Part shown: positions 57,489 to 64,000 of the stretch, piece by piece
Layout: every line of letters begins with the position of its first letter
Position numbering within the stretch: position 1 is the first letter of the stretch
Source: Bradyrhizobium sp. C9
GTDB lineage: Bacteria > Pseudomonadota > Alphaproteobacteria > Rhizobiales > Xanthobacteraceae
DNA: 64,000 bases
Assembly: GCF_002532045.1 (NCBI RefSeq)
Contig: NZ_NWTG01000030.1
Location: forward strand, 16,974-80,973
Reading direction: 5' to 3'
The notes under the pieces: model-generated
The model's database searches: none
What the model saw: only the letters and a program-made list of their open reading frames with translations
Told to the model about the DNA's origin: nothing
Position numbers and translations under genes: made by a program

Positions 57489-58633
57489 TGTAGCGCGCTG
57501 CGCACAGCCGCGATGACGCGGTCCTGCGCCGCCTCGTCGAGATAGGGGTGCATCGGCAGGGCGATGACGTCCTTCGACAGGCGCTCGCTGACCGGCAGGC
57601 CGCCGTCGGCAACCGGATAGTGGCTGTAGGCGGTCTGCTGGTGGACCGACTTCGGATAATAGATCATGGTCGGCACGCCCTGCGCCTTCAAGGCGGCGGC
57701 GAAGGCGTCACGATCGATGCCGTTGGTCAGGCGGATGGTGTATTGCGCCCACACCGAGGTGCAGCCGGGAGCCACGCGCGGCACCGCGACGAGGTTGCCG
57801 AGCGCCCGCGAATAGCGTTCCGCAACCCTGTTGCGCGCGGCGATCTCGTCGTCGAAGATCTTCAGCTTTTCGAGCAGGATTGCCGCCTGCATGGTGTCGA
57901 GCCGTGCCGTGAGGCCGAGCCGCACGTTATCGTACTTGTCCGAGCCCTGGCCGTGGACGCGAATGCTGCGCAGCGTGCGTGCGAGCTCCTCGTCGTCGGT
58001 GAAGATCGCACCGCCGTCGCCGAAGCAGCCGAGCGGCTTGGCCGGGAAGAAGCTGGTGCCGGTCGCGAGACCGAAGGTGCCGAGCTTGCGGTTCTTGTAG
58101 GTCGCGCCAAAGCCCTGCGCGGCATCGTCGAGCACGAACAGGCCCTCGGCCTCGGCGACCGCACCGATCGCGTCGTGATCGGCGCTCTGGCCGAACAGAT
58201 CGACCGGGATCACGGCAACCGGCTTCAGCCCGCGTGCGCGCGCCGTCGCAATGCCGCGCTTCAGCGAATTGATGTCGATGTTGAAGGTCTCCTCGTCGAC
58301 GTCGACGAACACCGGCGTCGCACCGGTCAGCGTCACGACTTCGCCGGTCGCGCAGAAGGTGAAGGTCGGGCACAGCACCGCATCGCCCGGCCCGACATTC
58401 TTCGCCATCAGGACCATCAGCAGCGCGTCGGTGCCGCTGGCGCAGCTCACCACATGCTTGGCGCCGCTATAGTCCGCCAGCGCCTTCTCCAGCGCTGTAA
58501 CTTCCGGGCCGTTGATGAACTGGCAATGGTCGAGCACGCGCGCGACCGCATCATCGATCGACTTGCCGAGCCGCCGGCGCTGCCCGGCGATATCGATGAA
58601 GGGAATGGGCTCAAGCTGCATATGCTGGTTCAT
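57482..58633 (-). CDS. DegT/DnrJ/EryC1/StrS aminotransferase, WbpE-like
   Basis: 383 residues from ATG 58633 (MNQHMQLEPIPFIDIAGQRR). An ATG 11 codons upstream is also possible. The PLP fold is evident in SCASGTDALLMVLMAKNVGP, DDAAQGFGATYKN, and the Schiff-base lysine in TSFFPAKPLGCFGDGGAI. It closely resembles WbpE/WlbC, which aminates 3-keto-UDP-GlcNAcA. The neighbouring Gfo/Idh gene would be the matching dehydrogenase (WbpB/WlbA). Together they point to a 2,3-diamino-glucuronic acid in the surface polysaccharide. Confidence 0.87.
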   Translation of the reverse strand: MNQHMQLEPIPFIDIAGQRRRLGKSIDDAVARVLDHCQFINGPEVTALEKALADYSGAKHVVSCASGTDALLMVLMAKNVGPGDAVLCPTFTFCATGEVVTLTGATPVFVDVDEETFNIDINSLKRGIATARARGLKPVAVIPVDLFGQSADHDAIGAVAEAEGLFVLDDAAQGFGATYKNRKLGTFGLATGTSFFPAKPLGCFGDGGAIFTDDEELARTLRSIRVHGQGSDKYDNVRLGLTARLDTMQAAILLEKLKIFDDEIAARNRVAERYSRALGNLVAVPRVAPGCTSVWAQYTIRLTNGIDRDAFAAALKAQGVPTMIYYPKSVHQQTAYSHYPVADGGLPVSERLSKDVIALPMHPYLDEAAQDRVIAAVRSALQA

Positions 58634-58683
58634 GGAAGCTCTTTGCGCGTGTTGAATGGATGACAATCAGCCAGTGAAGGCAA

Positions 58684-59700
58684 TCAGCCGGCGATGCGGC
58701 GCGGTCCCTTGCGAATCGTCGAGGCCGCAGGCCTGGCCGGCGATTCCAGGCATCGGATCGCGATCTCGAGGCTTGCGACGCCCTCGTCGCCGGACACCGC
58801 CGGAAGCTTGCCGCTGCGCACGGCATCGAGGAAGGCGATCAGCTCTGCCCGCAATGGCTCGTCGTGACCGACCGGCAGATGACGCATCGAATAGCTGCCG
58901 TCCGGCTTGAAGCCGAAGCACTCGGTGACCTGGCGCGTGAGCAGGTCGCCCATCACGTACTTGCCGCGGGTCGCGACCGTGACGTTGCGCGCCTTGAACG
59001 GCGTCAGCCAGTTGGTGTTGATGTGGGCGAGCACGCCCGACTCGGTGCGGAACTGCAGCAGCGCGATATCCTCGCGCTCGGCGACCGCGCTGGAGAGCTG
59101 CGGCTGCACCTCGACGATGTCGGACTCGGTGAACCAGCGGATCAGGTCGATGTCGTGCACGGCAAGGTCGATCACGACGCCGACATTGGACATCCGCGGC
59201 GGGAACGGGCCGACCCGGGTGATGCCGATCGACAGGATATCCTCGCCCGAGATCGCCTGCTTGATCGCGGCGACCGCCGGATTGAAACGCTCGACATGGC
59301 CGACCATCAGCGTGACGCCGGCCCGCTCGGCGGCGGCGACGATCTCGCGGCCCTCTTCGACCGTGGATGCGACCGGCTTCTCGACCAGGATGTGGATGTT
59401 GCGCGCGATGCAGGCGAGCGCGATCTCGTGATGCAGGTGGGTGGGAGCTGCGATCGTCACCGCATCGATACCCTCGGCAAACAGCTGATCGAGGCTTTCG
59501 AAGGCACGGCAACCGACCAGGTCGACGGCGCGTGTGCGGTGCTCCGGCAGCGGATCGACGATGCCGATCAGCGCGACGCCGGGCAGTCCGGCCAGCACGC
59601 GGGCATGGTTGCTGCCCATCACGCCGGCGCCGATCACGCCGACGCGCAATGCGCGGCCGATATCGGCCCTCGCGCCGGCTGCGGACACTTTTGCATTCAT
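58684..59700 (-). CDS. Gfo/Idh/MocA-family NAD dehydrogenase, WbpB-like
   Basis: 338 residues. The N-terminal Rossmann motif is VGVIGAGVMGSNHARVLAGL (residues about 20-40), EKPVAS is the catalytic lysine motif, and GHVERFNPAV the family segment after it. WFTESDIVEVQPQLS lies in the C-terminal domain. Immediately after it the WbpE-like aminotransferase follows on the same strand, 50 bases away, consistent with UDP-sugar C3 oxidation then amination. It is the first gene of that pair. A small hairpin lies in its leader (59737-59752). Confidence 0.85.
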   Translation of the reverse strand: MNAKVSAAGARADIGRALRVGVIGAGVMGSNHARVLAGLPGVALIGIVDPLPEHRTRAVDLVGCRAFESLDQLFAEGIDAVTIAAPTHLHHEIALACIARNIHILVEKPVASTVEEGREIVAAAERAGVTLMVGHVERFNPAVAAIKQAISGEDILSIGITRVGPFPPRMSNVGVVIDLAVHDIDLIRWFTESDIVEVQPQLSSAVAEREDIALLQFRTESGVLAHINTNWLTPFKARNVTVATRGKYVMGDLLTRQVTECFGFKPDGSYSMRHLPVGHDEPLRAELIAFLDAVRSGKLPAVSGDEGVASLEIAIRCLESPARPAASTIRKGPRRIAG

Positions 59701-59736
59701 ATCGTAGACCCCAAGTAGCGTTCTGGCGGTTGTCCC

Positions 59737-59752
59737 GGCTCCTCAGGGAGCC
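59737..59752 (-). promoter_or_regulatory. Hairpin in the leader of the WbpB-like gene
   Basis: GGCTCC-TCAG-GGAGCC is a perfect 6-bp stem, followed by a second copy of CCCGGCTCC that could pair alternatively. It might attenuate or stabilise the mRNA leader; purely inferred. Confidence 0.3.
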
Positions 59753-59912
59753 ATCCCGGCTCCGAGGGAATCAGACCAAGGCCCCTCGTCCCGATCTGCG
59801 CCTCTGACGCAAATCACCCCGCTTCGTTGGCAGCCGCTATAGCACGGCGTCACAAATGTGGCGATTGCCAACGGCGAAATCCGGACACGTTTTGATTCAA
59901 AGAGTTACATCG

Positions 59913-59939
59913 TCCCGCGCCCCGGCGATCGGCGCGGGA
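59913..59939 (-). terminator. Possible terminator after manC
   Basis: TCCCGCGCC (59913-59921) and GGCGCGGGA (59931-59939) form a perfect 9-bp stem 11 bases beyond the manC stop on the minus strand, with no clear U-run. Confidence 0.45.
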
Positions 59940-59950
59940 ACCGGCTCGCC

Positions 59951-61363
59951 TCAGCTGCGCCGGTAGTCGTCCTCGATGCGGATGATGTCGTCCTCGCCGA
60001 AATAGCTGCCGGTCTGCACCTCGATCAACTCAAGCTGAATCTTGCCGGGGTTCTCCAGCCGATGCACCGCGCCGATCGGGATGTAGATCGACTCGTTCTC
60101 GTGCACCGTCTTGACCAGCTCGTTGACGGTGACCTGGGCGGTGCCACGCACCACGATCCAGTGCTCGGAGCGGTGATGGTGCTTCTGCAACGACAGCCGC
60201 CCGCCCGGCTTGACGATGATGCGCTTGACCTGGTGGCGGTCGCCATTGTCGACCGATTGATAGGAGCCCCAGGGGCGATGCACCTTGATGTGGTTCTCGG
60301 TCACCTCGGGCGCCGCCACTTTCAACTTCGCGACCAGCCGCTTCAGCCCGTTGGCGTCCTTCTGGCGAGACACCAGCACGGCGTCCTGGGTCGCGACCAC
60401 GACGAGGTCGTCGACGCCTTCGAGCGCGACCAGCGCCCGGTCGGTCGAGACGTTGCAATTGCGGGAGTCCTCGAACACCGCCGCGCCGCGCGCCGCGTTG
60501 CCGAGACTATCCTTGTCGGAAAGCTCCCAGACCTGGCGCCACGAGCCGATGTCGGACCAGCCGCACGCCACCGGCACCACTGCGGCATGCGCGGTCTTCT
60601 CCATCACGGCATAATCGATCGAGATCGCCTTTGCCGCGCCGAACGCCGACGCATCGAGCTTGACGAAGCCGATATCGCGCGTCGCTGACGCAACAGACTG
60701 CTCCACCGACGCAATGCTGTCGGCATCGACGTTGCGATACTCGTCGAGCAGCACGCTTGCGCGGAACATGAAGTTGCCGCTGTTCCAGAGATAGCCCGCA
60801 TCGATATAGCCTGCCGCCGTCGCGGCATCGGGCTTCTCGACGAATTTTGCCACCGCGCGCACCTCGCCGGCGACCACCTCACCCGGGCTGATATAGCCGT
60901 ATTCGGTGGCGGGCCGTTCCGGCTTGACGCCGAAGGTCACGATGCGGCCAGCTTCGGCAGCCACCAATCCGCCGCGGCACGCGGCGACGAAGGCCGGCGT
61001 ATCCCGCACCAGATGGTCGGCGGCGAGCGCCAGCACGATCGCTTCGCCGTCACGGCTCTGCGCGAATGCCGCACCAGCCGCGATCGCGGGCCCGGAGTCG
61101 CGGCGCATCGGCTCCAGCAGCACATCGGCCTCGCGGCCGATCTCGGCCAGCTGCTCCAGCACCATGAAGCGATAGGCCTCGTTGGTGATCACGATCGGCC
61201 GCTCGAACAGGCCGGCGTCGGAGACCCGCAGCAGCGTCTCCTGGAAGGTCGAGCGCGTCCCGAACAGCGACAGGAACTGCTTCGGATGCACCTCGCGCGA
61301 CGCCGGCCAAAGCCGTGTGCCTGCGCCGCCGCACATGATCAGGGGAATAATTCGTCGATCCAT
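59951..61363 (-). CDS. manC: Mannose-1-phosphate guanylyltransferase / mannose-6-phosphate isomerase (bifunctional)
   Basis: 470 residues from ATG 61363 (MDRRIIPLIMCGGAGTRLWP). The GT-A nucleotidyl motif is CGGAGTRLWPASREVHPKQF, and FVEKPD follows. The C-terminal cupin phosphomannose isomerase domain shows HRPWGSYQSVDNGDRHQVKR, then KHHHRSEHWIVVRGTAQV. It makes GDP-mannose for LPS, EPS or fucose-type sugars. It is convergent to the WbpB/WbpE pair and divergent from the YbhN-type gene, so it is its own unit. Confidence 0.93.
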   Translation of the reverse strand: MDRRIIPLIMCGGAGTRLWPASREVHPKQFLSLFGTRSTFQETLLRVSDAGLFERPIVITNEAYRFMVLEQLAEIGREADVLLEPMRRDSGPAIAAGAAFAQSRDGEAIVLALAADHLVRDTPAFVAACRGGLVAAEAGRIVTFGVKPERPATEYGYISPGEVVAGEVRAVAKFVEKPDAATAAGYIDAGYLWNSGNFMFRASVLLDEYRNVDADSIASVEQSVASATRDIGFVKLDASAFGAAKAISIDYAVMEKTAHAAVVPVACGWSDIGSWRQVWELSDKDSLGNAARGAAVFEDSRNCNVSTDRALVALEGVDDLVVVATQDAVLVSRQKDANGLKRLVAKLKVAAPEVTENHIKVHRPWGSYQSVDNGDRHQVKRIIVKPGGRLSLQKHHHRSEHWIVVRGTAQVTVNELVKTVHENESIYIPIGAVHRLENPGKIQLELIEVQTGSYFGEDDIIRIEDDYRRS

Positions 61364-61683
61364 CGATGCCTCAAGTCCTGTCGTGTCAGTCAAAATGGCC
61401 CGGCCCCGTGACCGGCAGCCCTATTCCCAGGGAGGCACGATCCGGGCAGTCACGCGCGCCGACGCGGCTGGTCGGATCCTACCGGCCTTGTAAACTCCCG
61501 GTGAACGGCTGGCCGTCCCCCGTTCCGGCATCTTTAACCGCCCCTTCGCGCCTGCCGCAATAGGGACCAGTACGGGTATTGCCAGATCGGCGCGGAAACC
61601 ATACCAAGGCGGCGAATTTGGCCGCGCGAAGGCGTTTTGCGCTGTTTTTGACACATCCTGAAAACCTGGCAGCGCGAACAGAA
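61364..61683. other. 320-base divergent intergenic region between manC and the YbhN-type gene
   Basis: No gene supported. It must carry both promoters. A TTGACA at 61649-61654 near the plus-strand gene is a possible -35 element without a clear -10. Confidence 0.4.
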
Positions 61684-62652
61684 ATGCGCCGAATCCTGCT
61701 TTCGACCGTCAAGATCCTGATCTCGGCTGCGCTGCTGTATTTCTCGCTGCGCAAGGTCAACCTGTATGACCTCGCCTCCCGCATCCAGGTCGAGAGCCTC
61801 GGCTGGCTCGGCCTCGCGATCGCGGTCACTTTCCTGCAGATCTTCCTCGGGGTGTTGCGCTGGCGCGAGATCAGCGTCGAGTGCGGTGCGCCGCTGCAAA
61901 CCGCGCAGGCGATGCGCTTCAACGTGATCGGCACCTTCTTCAACCAGACACTGCCGTCCTCGATCGGCGGCGACGCCGTGCGGCTTTGGCTCGTCGCGCG
62001 CGCCGGTGCGGGCTGGCGCGCGGCCACCTATTCGATCTTCGTCGATCGCGCGGTCGGACTGATCGCGCTGGCCGTCGTCATCGCGGCGACGCTGCCATGG
62101 AGCTACCGGCTGATCTCCGATTCCCACGGCTGGACCGCGCTGCTGCTGCTCGACCTTGCTGCGCTCGGTGCCGGCTTCGGTTTCCTACTGGTCGGCGCCC
62201 TGCCGTGGCCCTGGCTGAAGCAATGGTGGGCAACCCATCACATCCACGCCTGCGCCGTCATCGCCAATCGGGTCTTGTTCAGCCGCGCGCAAGGATTGCA
62301 GGTCGGCGTGCTCTCGATTGCCATTCATGTGGTAACCGTCGTGATCGCCTGGTGCGTCGTGCAGTCGATCGCGGCACCGGTCACGTTCGGCCAGATCTTC
62401 CAGCTGTTGCCGCCGGTGATGCTGATCACCATGATGCCGATCTCGATCGCTGGCTGGGGGGTGCGCGAAGCGACGATGGCGCTCGCCTTCGGCTATGCCG
62501 GATTGATTGTCAACGAAGGTGTTAACATCTCGCTCCTGTTCGGCGCGGTGTCGTTCGTGGTCGGCATCTTCGGCGGGCTGGTGTGGATCCTGAGTCCCGA
62601 AAAGGCCGCCAAGGGTGCGGAACCGATCGAAGTGCCCGGACACAATAGCTGA
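61684..62652 (+). CDS. YbhN / lysylphosphatidylglycerol synthase TM-region family protein, second copy
   Basis: 322 residues from ATG 61684 (MRRILLSTVKILISAALLYF). About eight membrane segments with family phrases RFNVIGTFFNQTLPSSIGGD, AVRLWLVARAGAGWRAATYS, IFVDRAVGLIALAVVIAATL and SIAGWGVREATMALAFGYAG. It is followed 4 bases after its stop by the WecA-like gene, so the pair is an operon. It probably moves a lipid or polyprenyl-linked intermediate in polysaccharide synthesis. Only distant similarity to the copy at 23351. Confidence 0.85.
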   Translation: MRRILLSTVKILISAALLYFSLRKVNLYDLASRIQVESLGWLGLAIAVTFLQIFLGVLRWREISVECGAPLQTAQAMRFNVIGTFFNQTLPSSIGGDAVRLWLVARAGAGWRAATYSIFVDRAVGLIALAVVIAATLPWSYRLISDSHGWTALLLLDLAALGAGFGFLLVGALPWPWLKQWWATHHIHACAVIANRVLFSRAQGLQVGVLSIAIHVVTVVIAWCVVQSIAAPVTFGQIFQLLPPVMLITMMPISIAGWGVREATMALAFGYAGLIVNEGVNISLLFGAVSFVVGIFGGLVWILSPEKAAKGAEPIEVPGHNS

Positions 62653-62656
62653 TCAC

Positions 62657-63673
62657 ATGAGCAGTTTCGAAATTCTCCTGTCCTTCATTGCAATGGGTCT
62701 CGCTGCGGCGATCTCCGCCGTCCTGATCCAGGTAACGCGGCCGCTGCTGCTACGCGTGGCGCTGGCGAAGCCGAACGCGCGCTCGTCACATCGCATCCCG
62801 ACTCCGCAGGGCGCAGGCATCGCCGTCACGGCGGCCACGCTGCTCGCGGGCGGAATTGTGATCGTCATGGCTGGTGCACCCGACCTGACGGTTCCGTTGA
62901 TCGTGTTCGGAGCCAGCCTGTTCATCGCGGCCGTCGGCTTTGTCGATGACATTCGTCCGCTGCCGGTCGTGCCGCGTTTGCTGCTGCAGGCTGCGGCCGT
63001 TGCTGCCGTGGTGTTCGTTGTACCTTCGGATCTGAAGATCATTCCGGTCAGCCCGTTCTGGCTCGAGCGCGGCCTGCTCGTGCTAGCTGGGGTATGGTTC
63101 GTCAATCTCGTCAACTTCATGGACGGGCTCGATCTGATGACGGCGGCCGAGGCCGTGCCGATCACGCTGGCGATCGCTCTGCTCGGCTGCTCTAATCATG
63201 TCCCGGCTGCCGCGGCGTTGGTTGCGGCAGCGCTATGTGGGGCTCTGCTTGGCTTCGCTCCATTCAACCGACCGGTCGCCAGAATTTTCCTTGGCGATGT
63301 CGGCAGCCTGCCGATCGGCCTGTTGGTTGGCTGGTGCCTCCTGGAACTCGCCATGCGCGGGCAAGTCGCTGCAGCGCTGCTGTTACCGCTATATTATCTG
63401 GCTGATGCGACCGTGACGCTGCTCCGCCGCATGGCGCGACGCGAGCCGTTTTGGGTCGCACACCGCTCGCACTTCTATCAGCGAGCGACGGACAATGGCC
63501 TCACGGTGCAGCGGGTCGTTGGCGAGGTCTTCGGGCTAAACGTCGTGCTGGTCCTGCTCGCGCTTACGTCGATCGCCTTCGATTCCGCGATCGCGGACAT
63601 ACCTCTACTGTTGGCGGGCGCGTTTGCGGTCGCTGTGCAGTTGTCCCGATTCTCGCGATCGCCACCAACTTGA
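62657..63673 (+). CDS. MraY/WecA-family polyprenyl-phosphate sugar-1-phosphate transferase (WbpL-like)
   Basis: 338 residues from ATG 62657 (MSSFEILLSFIAMGLAAAIS). Polytopic, about ten segments. The Mg/nucleotide motifs of the family are present: FVDDIRPLPVVPR, VNFMDGLDLMTAAE, FLGDVGSLPIGLLVGW and a basic RREPFWVAHRSHFYQR loop near the end. It loads a GlcNAc- or FucNAc/QuiNAc-type sugar phosphate onto undecaprenyl phosphate to start O-antigen or EPS chains. Codon use is less GC-biased toward the 3' half, a hint of the island starting here. Confidence 0.9.
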   Translation: MSSFEILLSFIAMGLAAAISAVLIQVTRPLLLRVALAKPNARSSHRIPTPQGAGIAVTAATLLAGGIVIVMAGAPDLTVPLIVFGASLFIAAVGFVDDIRPLPVVPRLLLQAAAVAAVVFVVPSDLKIIPVSPFWLERGLLVLAGVWFVNLVNFMDGLDLMTAAEAVPITLAIALLGCSNHVPAAAALVAAALCGALLGFAPFNRPVARIFLGDVGSLPIGLLVGWCLLELAMRGQVAAALLLPLYYLADATVTLLRRMARREPFWVAHRSHFYQRATDNGLTVQRVVGEVFGLNVVLVLLALTSIAFDSAIADIPLLLAGAFAVAVQLSRFSRSPPT

Positions 63674-63964
63674 GTACCACGAGAAGCCCGCCTGAATTCG
63701 GCGAGCTTACCAGCAGCAGTACGTGTTTACCCGTCCAAACTTTGTAACAATTCTCACTCAGGGTTCCGACGATCTTGCAAAATTAGATAAAAAGCTTGCC
63801 AGCAGCGGCAAACGCCGTCGGAAGCGTATCAGGAACTAGAATCAGAAAGTTACGCAGAGTGAAGCGTGATAAGCGCAACATCTCACGGACGGGTAGCTAA
63901 CCACCGCGGGGCGCCACTGGACATGTGCGGGCTGCTTAGAGCACCGTCTAGGACCGATCGACAT
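63674..63964. other. AT-richer intergenic stretch leading to an IS remnant
   Basis: No supported gene. The sequence is markedly AT-richer than the rest. Two similar phrases (CTTACCAGCAGCAG at 63706-63719 and CTTGCCAGCAGCGG at 63795-63808) occur. It should contain the terminal inverted repeat of the IS5-type element beginning at the right edge, which I cannot delimit. Confidence 0.5.
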
Positions 63965-64000
63965 TCATTGCATCCAGATCATTGCGGCTGCGAGATGGAT
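63965..64000 (-). mobile_element. IS5-family transposase, C-terminal end only (enters from the right edge)
   Basis: Read on the minus strand the last 36 bases encode IHLAAAMIWMQ then a stop, the C-terminal helix typical of IS5-family DDE transposases (HLAAAIIWL-like). The rest of the element is outside the window. Its presence right after the WbpL-like gene marks a polysaccharide region prone to rearrangement. Confidence 0.6.

Noticed and set aside
63914..64000. Possible asparagine synthase start (ATG TGC GGG CTG, Met-Cys-Gly-Leu)
   Set aside because: The following residues (LRAPSRTDR...) do not match the GATase domain, and the opposite strand gives a clear IS5 transposase C-terminus.
1..64000. 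tRNA, rRNA, CRISPR array or riboswitch
   Set aside because: Scanning by eye showed no tRNA cloverleaf with CCA-like end, no conserved rRNA phrases, no short evenly spaced direct repeats with unique spacers, and no thi box in front of thiD. A covariance-model search would be decisive.

Overview
This window looks like chromosomal DNA from a Bradyrhizobium-type alphaproteobacterium (Rhizobiales, Nitrobacteraceae). The supports are high GC with strongly GC3-biased codons, a Caulobacter-like hook operon, a very large apolipoprotein-like polar-growth protein, a type II ferredoxin-NADP reductase paired with an adrenodoxin-type ferredoxin, and a PlcP/glycosyltransferase lipid-remodelling pair. The genus is an inference from gene content. 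No rRNA, tRNA or CRISPR array was seen.

Layout. 1-4784: flagellar hook operon on the minus strand (flgE, flgK, flgL, the last cut by the window edge). 5014-9590: methionine sulfoxide reductase B, a FAD oxidoreductase, a SixA-like phosphatase, a universal stress protein, then a gene-poor, less GC-biased stretch with two tiny membrane proteins. 9694-19083: two large c-di-GMP proteins (PAS-GGDEF-EAL and MHYT-PAS-GGDEF-EAL) around a MocR regulator, a DUF1127 protein, a frameshifted YdcF-family gene and small membrane proteins. 19230-29790: an S9 peptidase, an MFS exporter, a YbhN-type membrane protein, an SGNH hydrolase, a DUF2147 protein, the reductase/thioesterase/ferredoxin trio and an Hpt protein.

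30171-36095 is the largest gene. It encodes a 1974-residue membrane-anchored helical protein of the growth pole ring (GPR/RgsE) type, with an exact 11 x 44-residue tandem repeat and an upstream CtrA-like box. 36194-41791: an Mla-type lipid transport operon (E-F-D), a dipeptide epimerase and an MFS transporter. 41867-49406: an Ala/Pro-rich protein, a secreted caspase-fold protein, a threonine/serine dehydratase, plcP plus an agt-like glycosyltransferase behind a Pho box, thiD, and a stand-alone RAM-domain protein.

49450-55721: a TetR regulator facing a two-gene membrane unit across tandem palindromes, then two cytochromes c, a CHRD protein and an orphan form II CoxL-like molybdenum hydroxylase subunit. 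55850-64000: murJ followed by surface-polysaccharide genes (DegT aminotransferase, Gfo/Idh dehydrogenase, mannose-1-phosphate guanylyltransferase, a YbhN-type protein, a WecA/WbpL-type initiating transferase). It ends in AT-richer DNA with the C-terminus of an IS5-type transposase at the right edge.

The main themes are cell envelope and polarity: lipid transport and remodelling, lipid II flipping, O-antigen or EPS precursors, the polar growth ring, flagella and c-di-GMP signalling. The most interesting items are the GPR-type protein with its CtrA-like box, the Pho-box-controlled plcP/agt pair, the TetR divergon with tandem operators and an unknown membrane protein, and the frameshifted YdcF gene.
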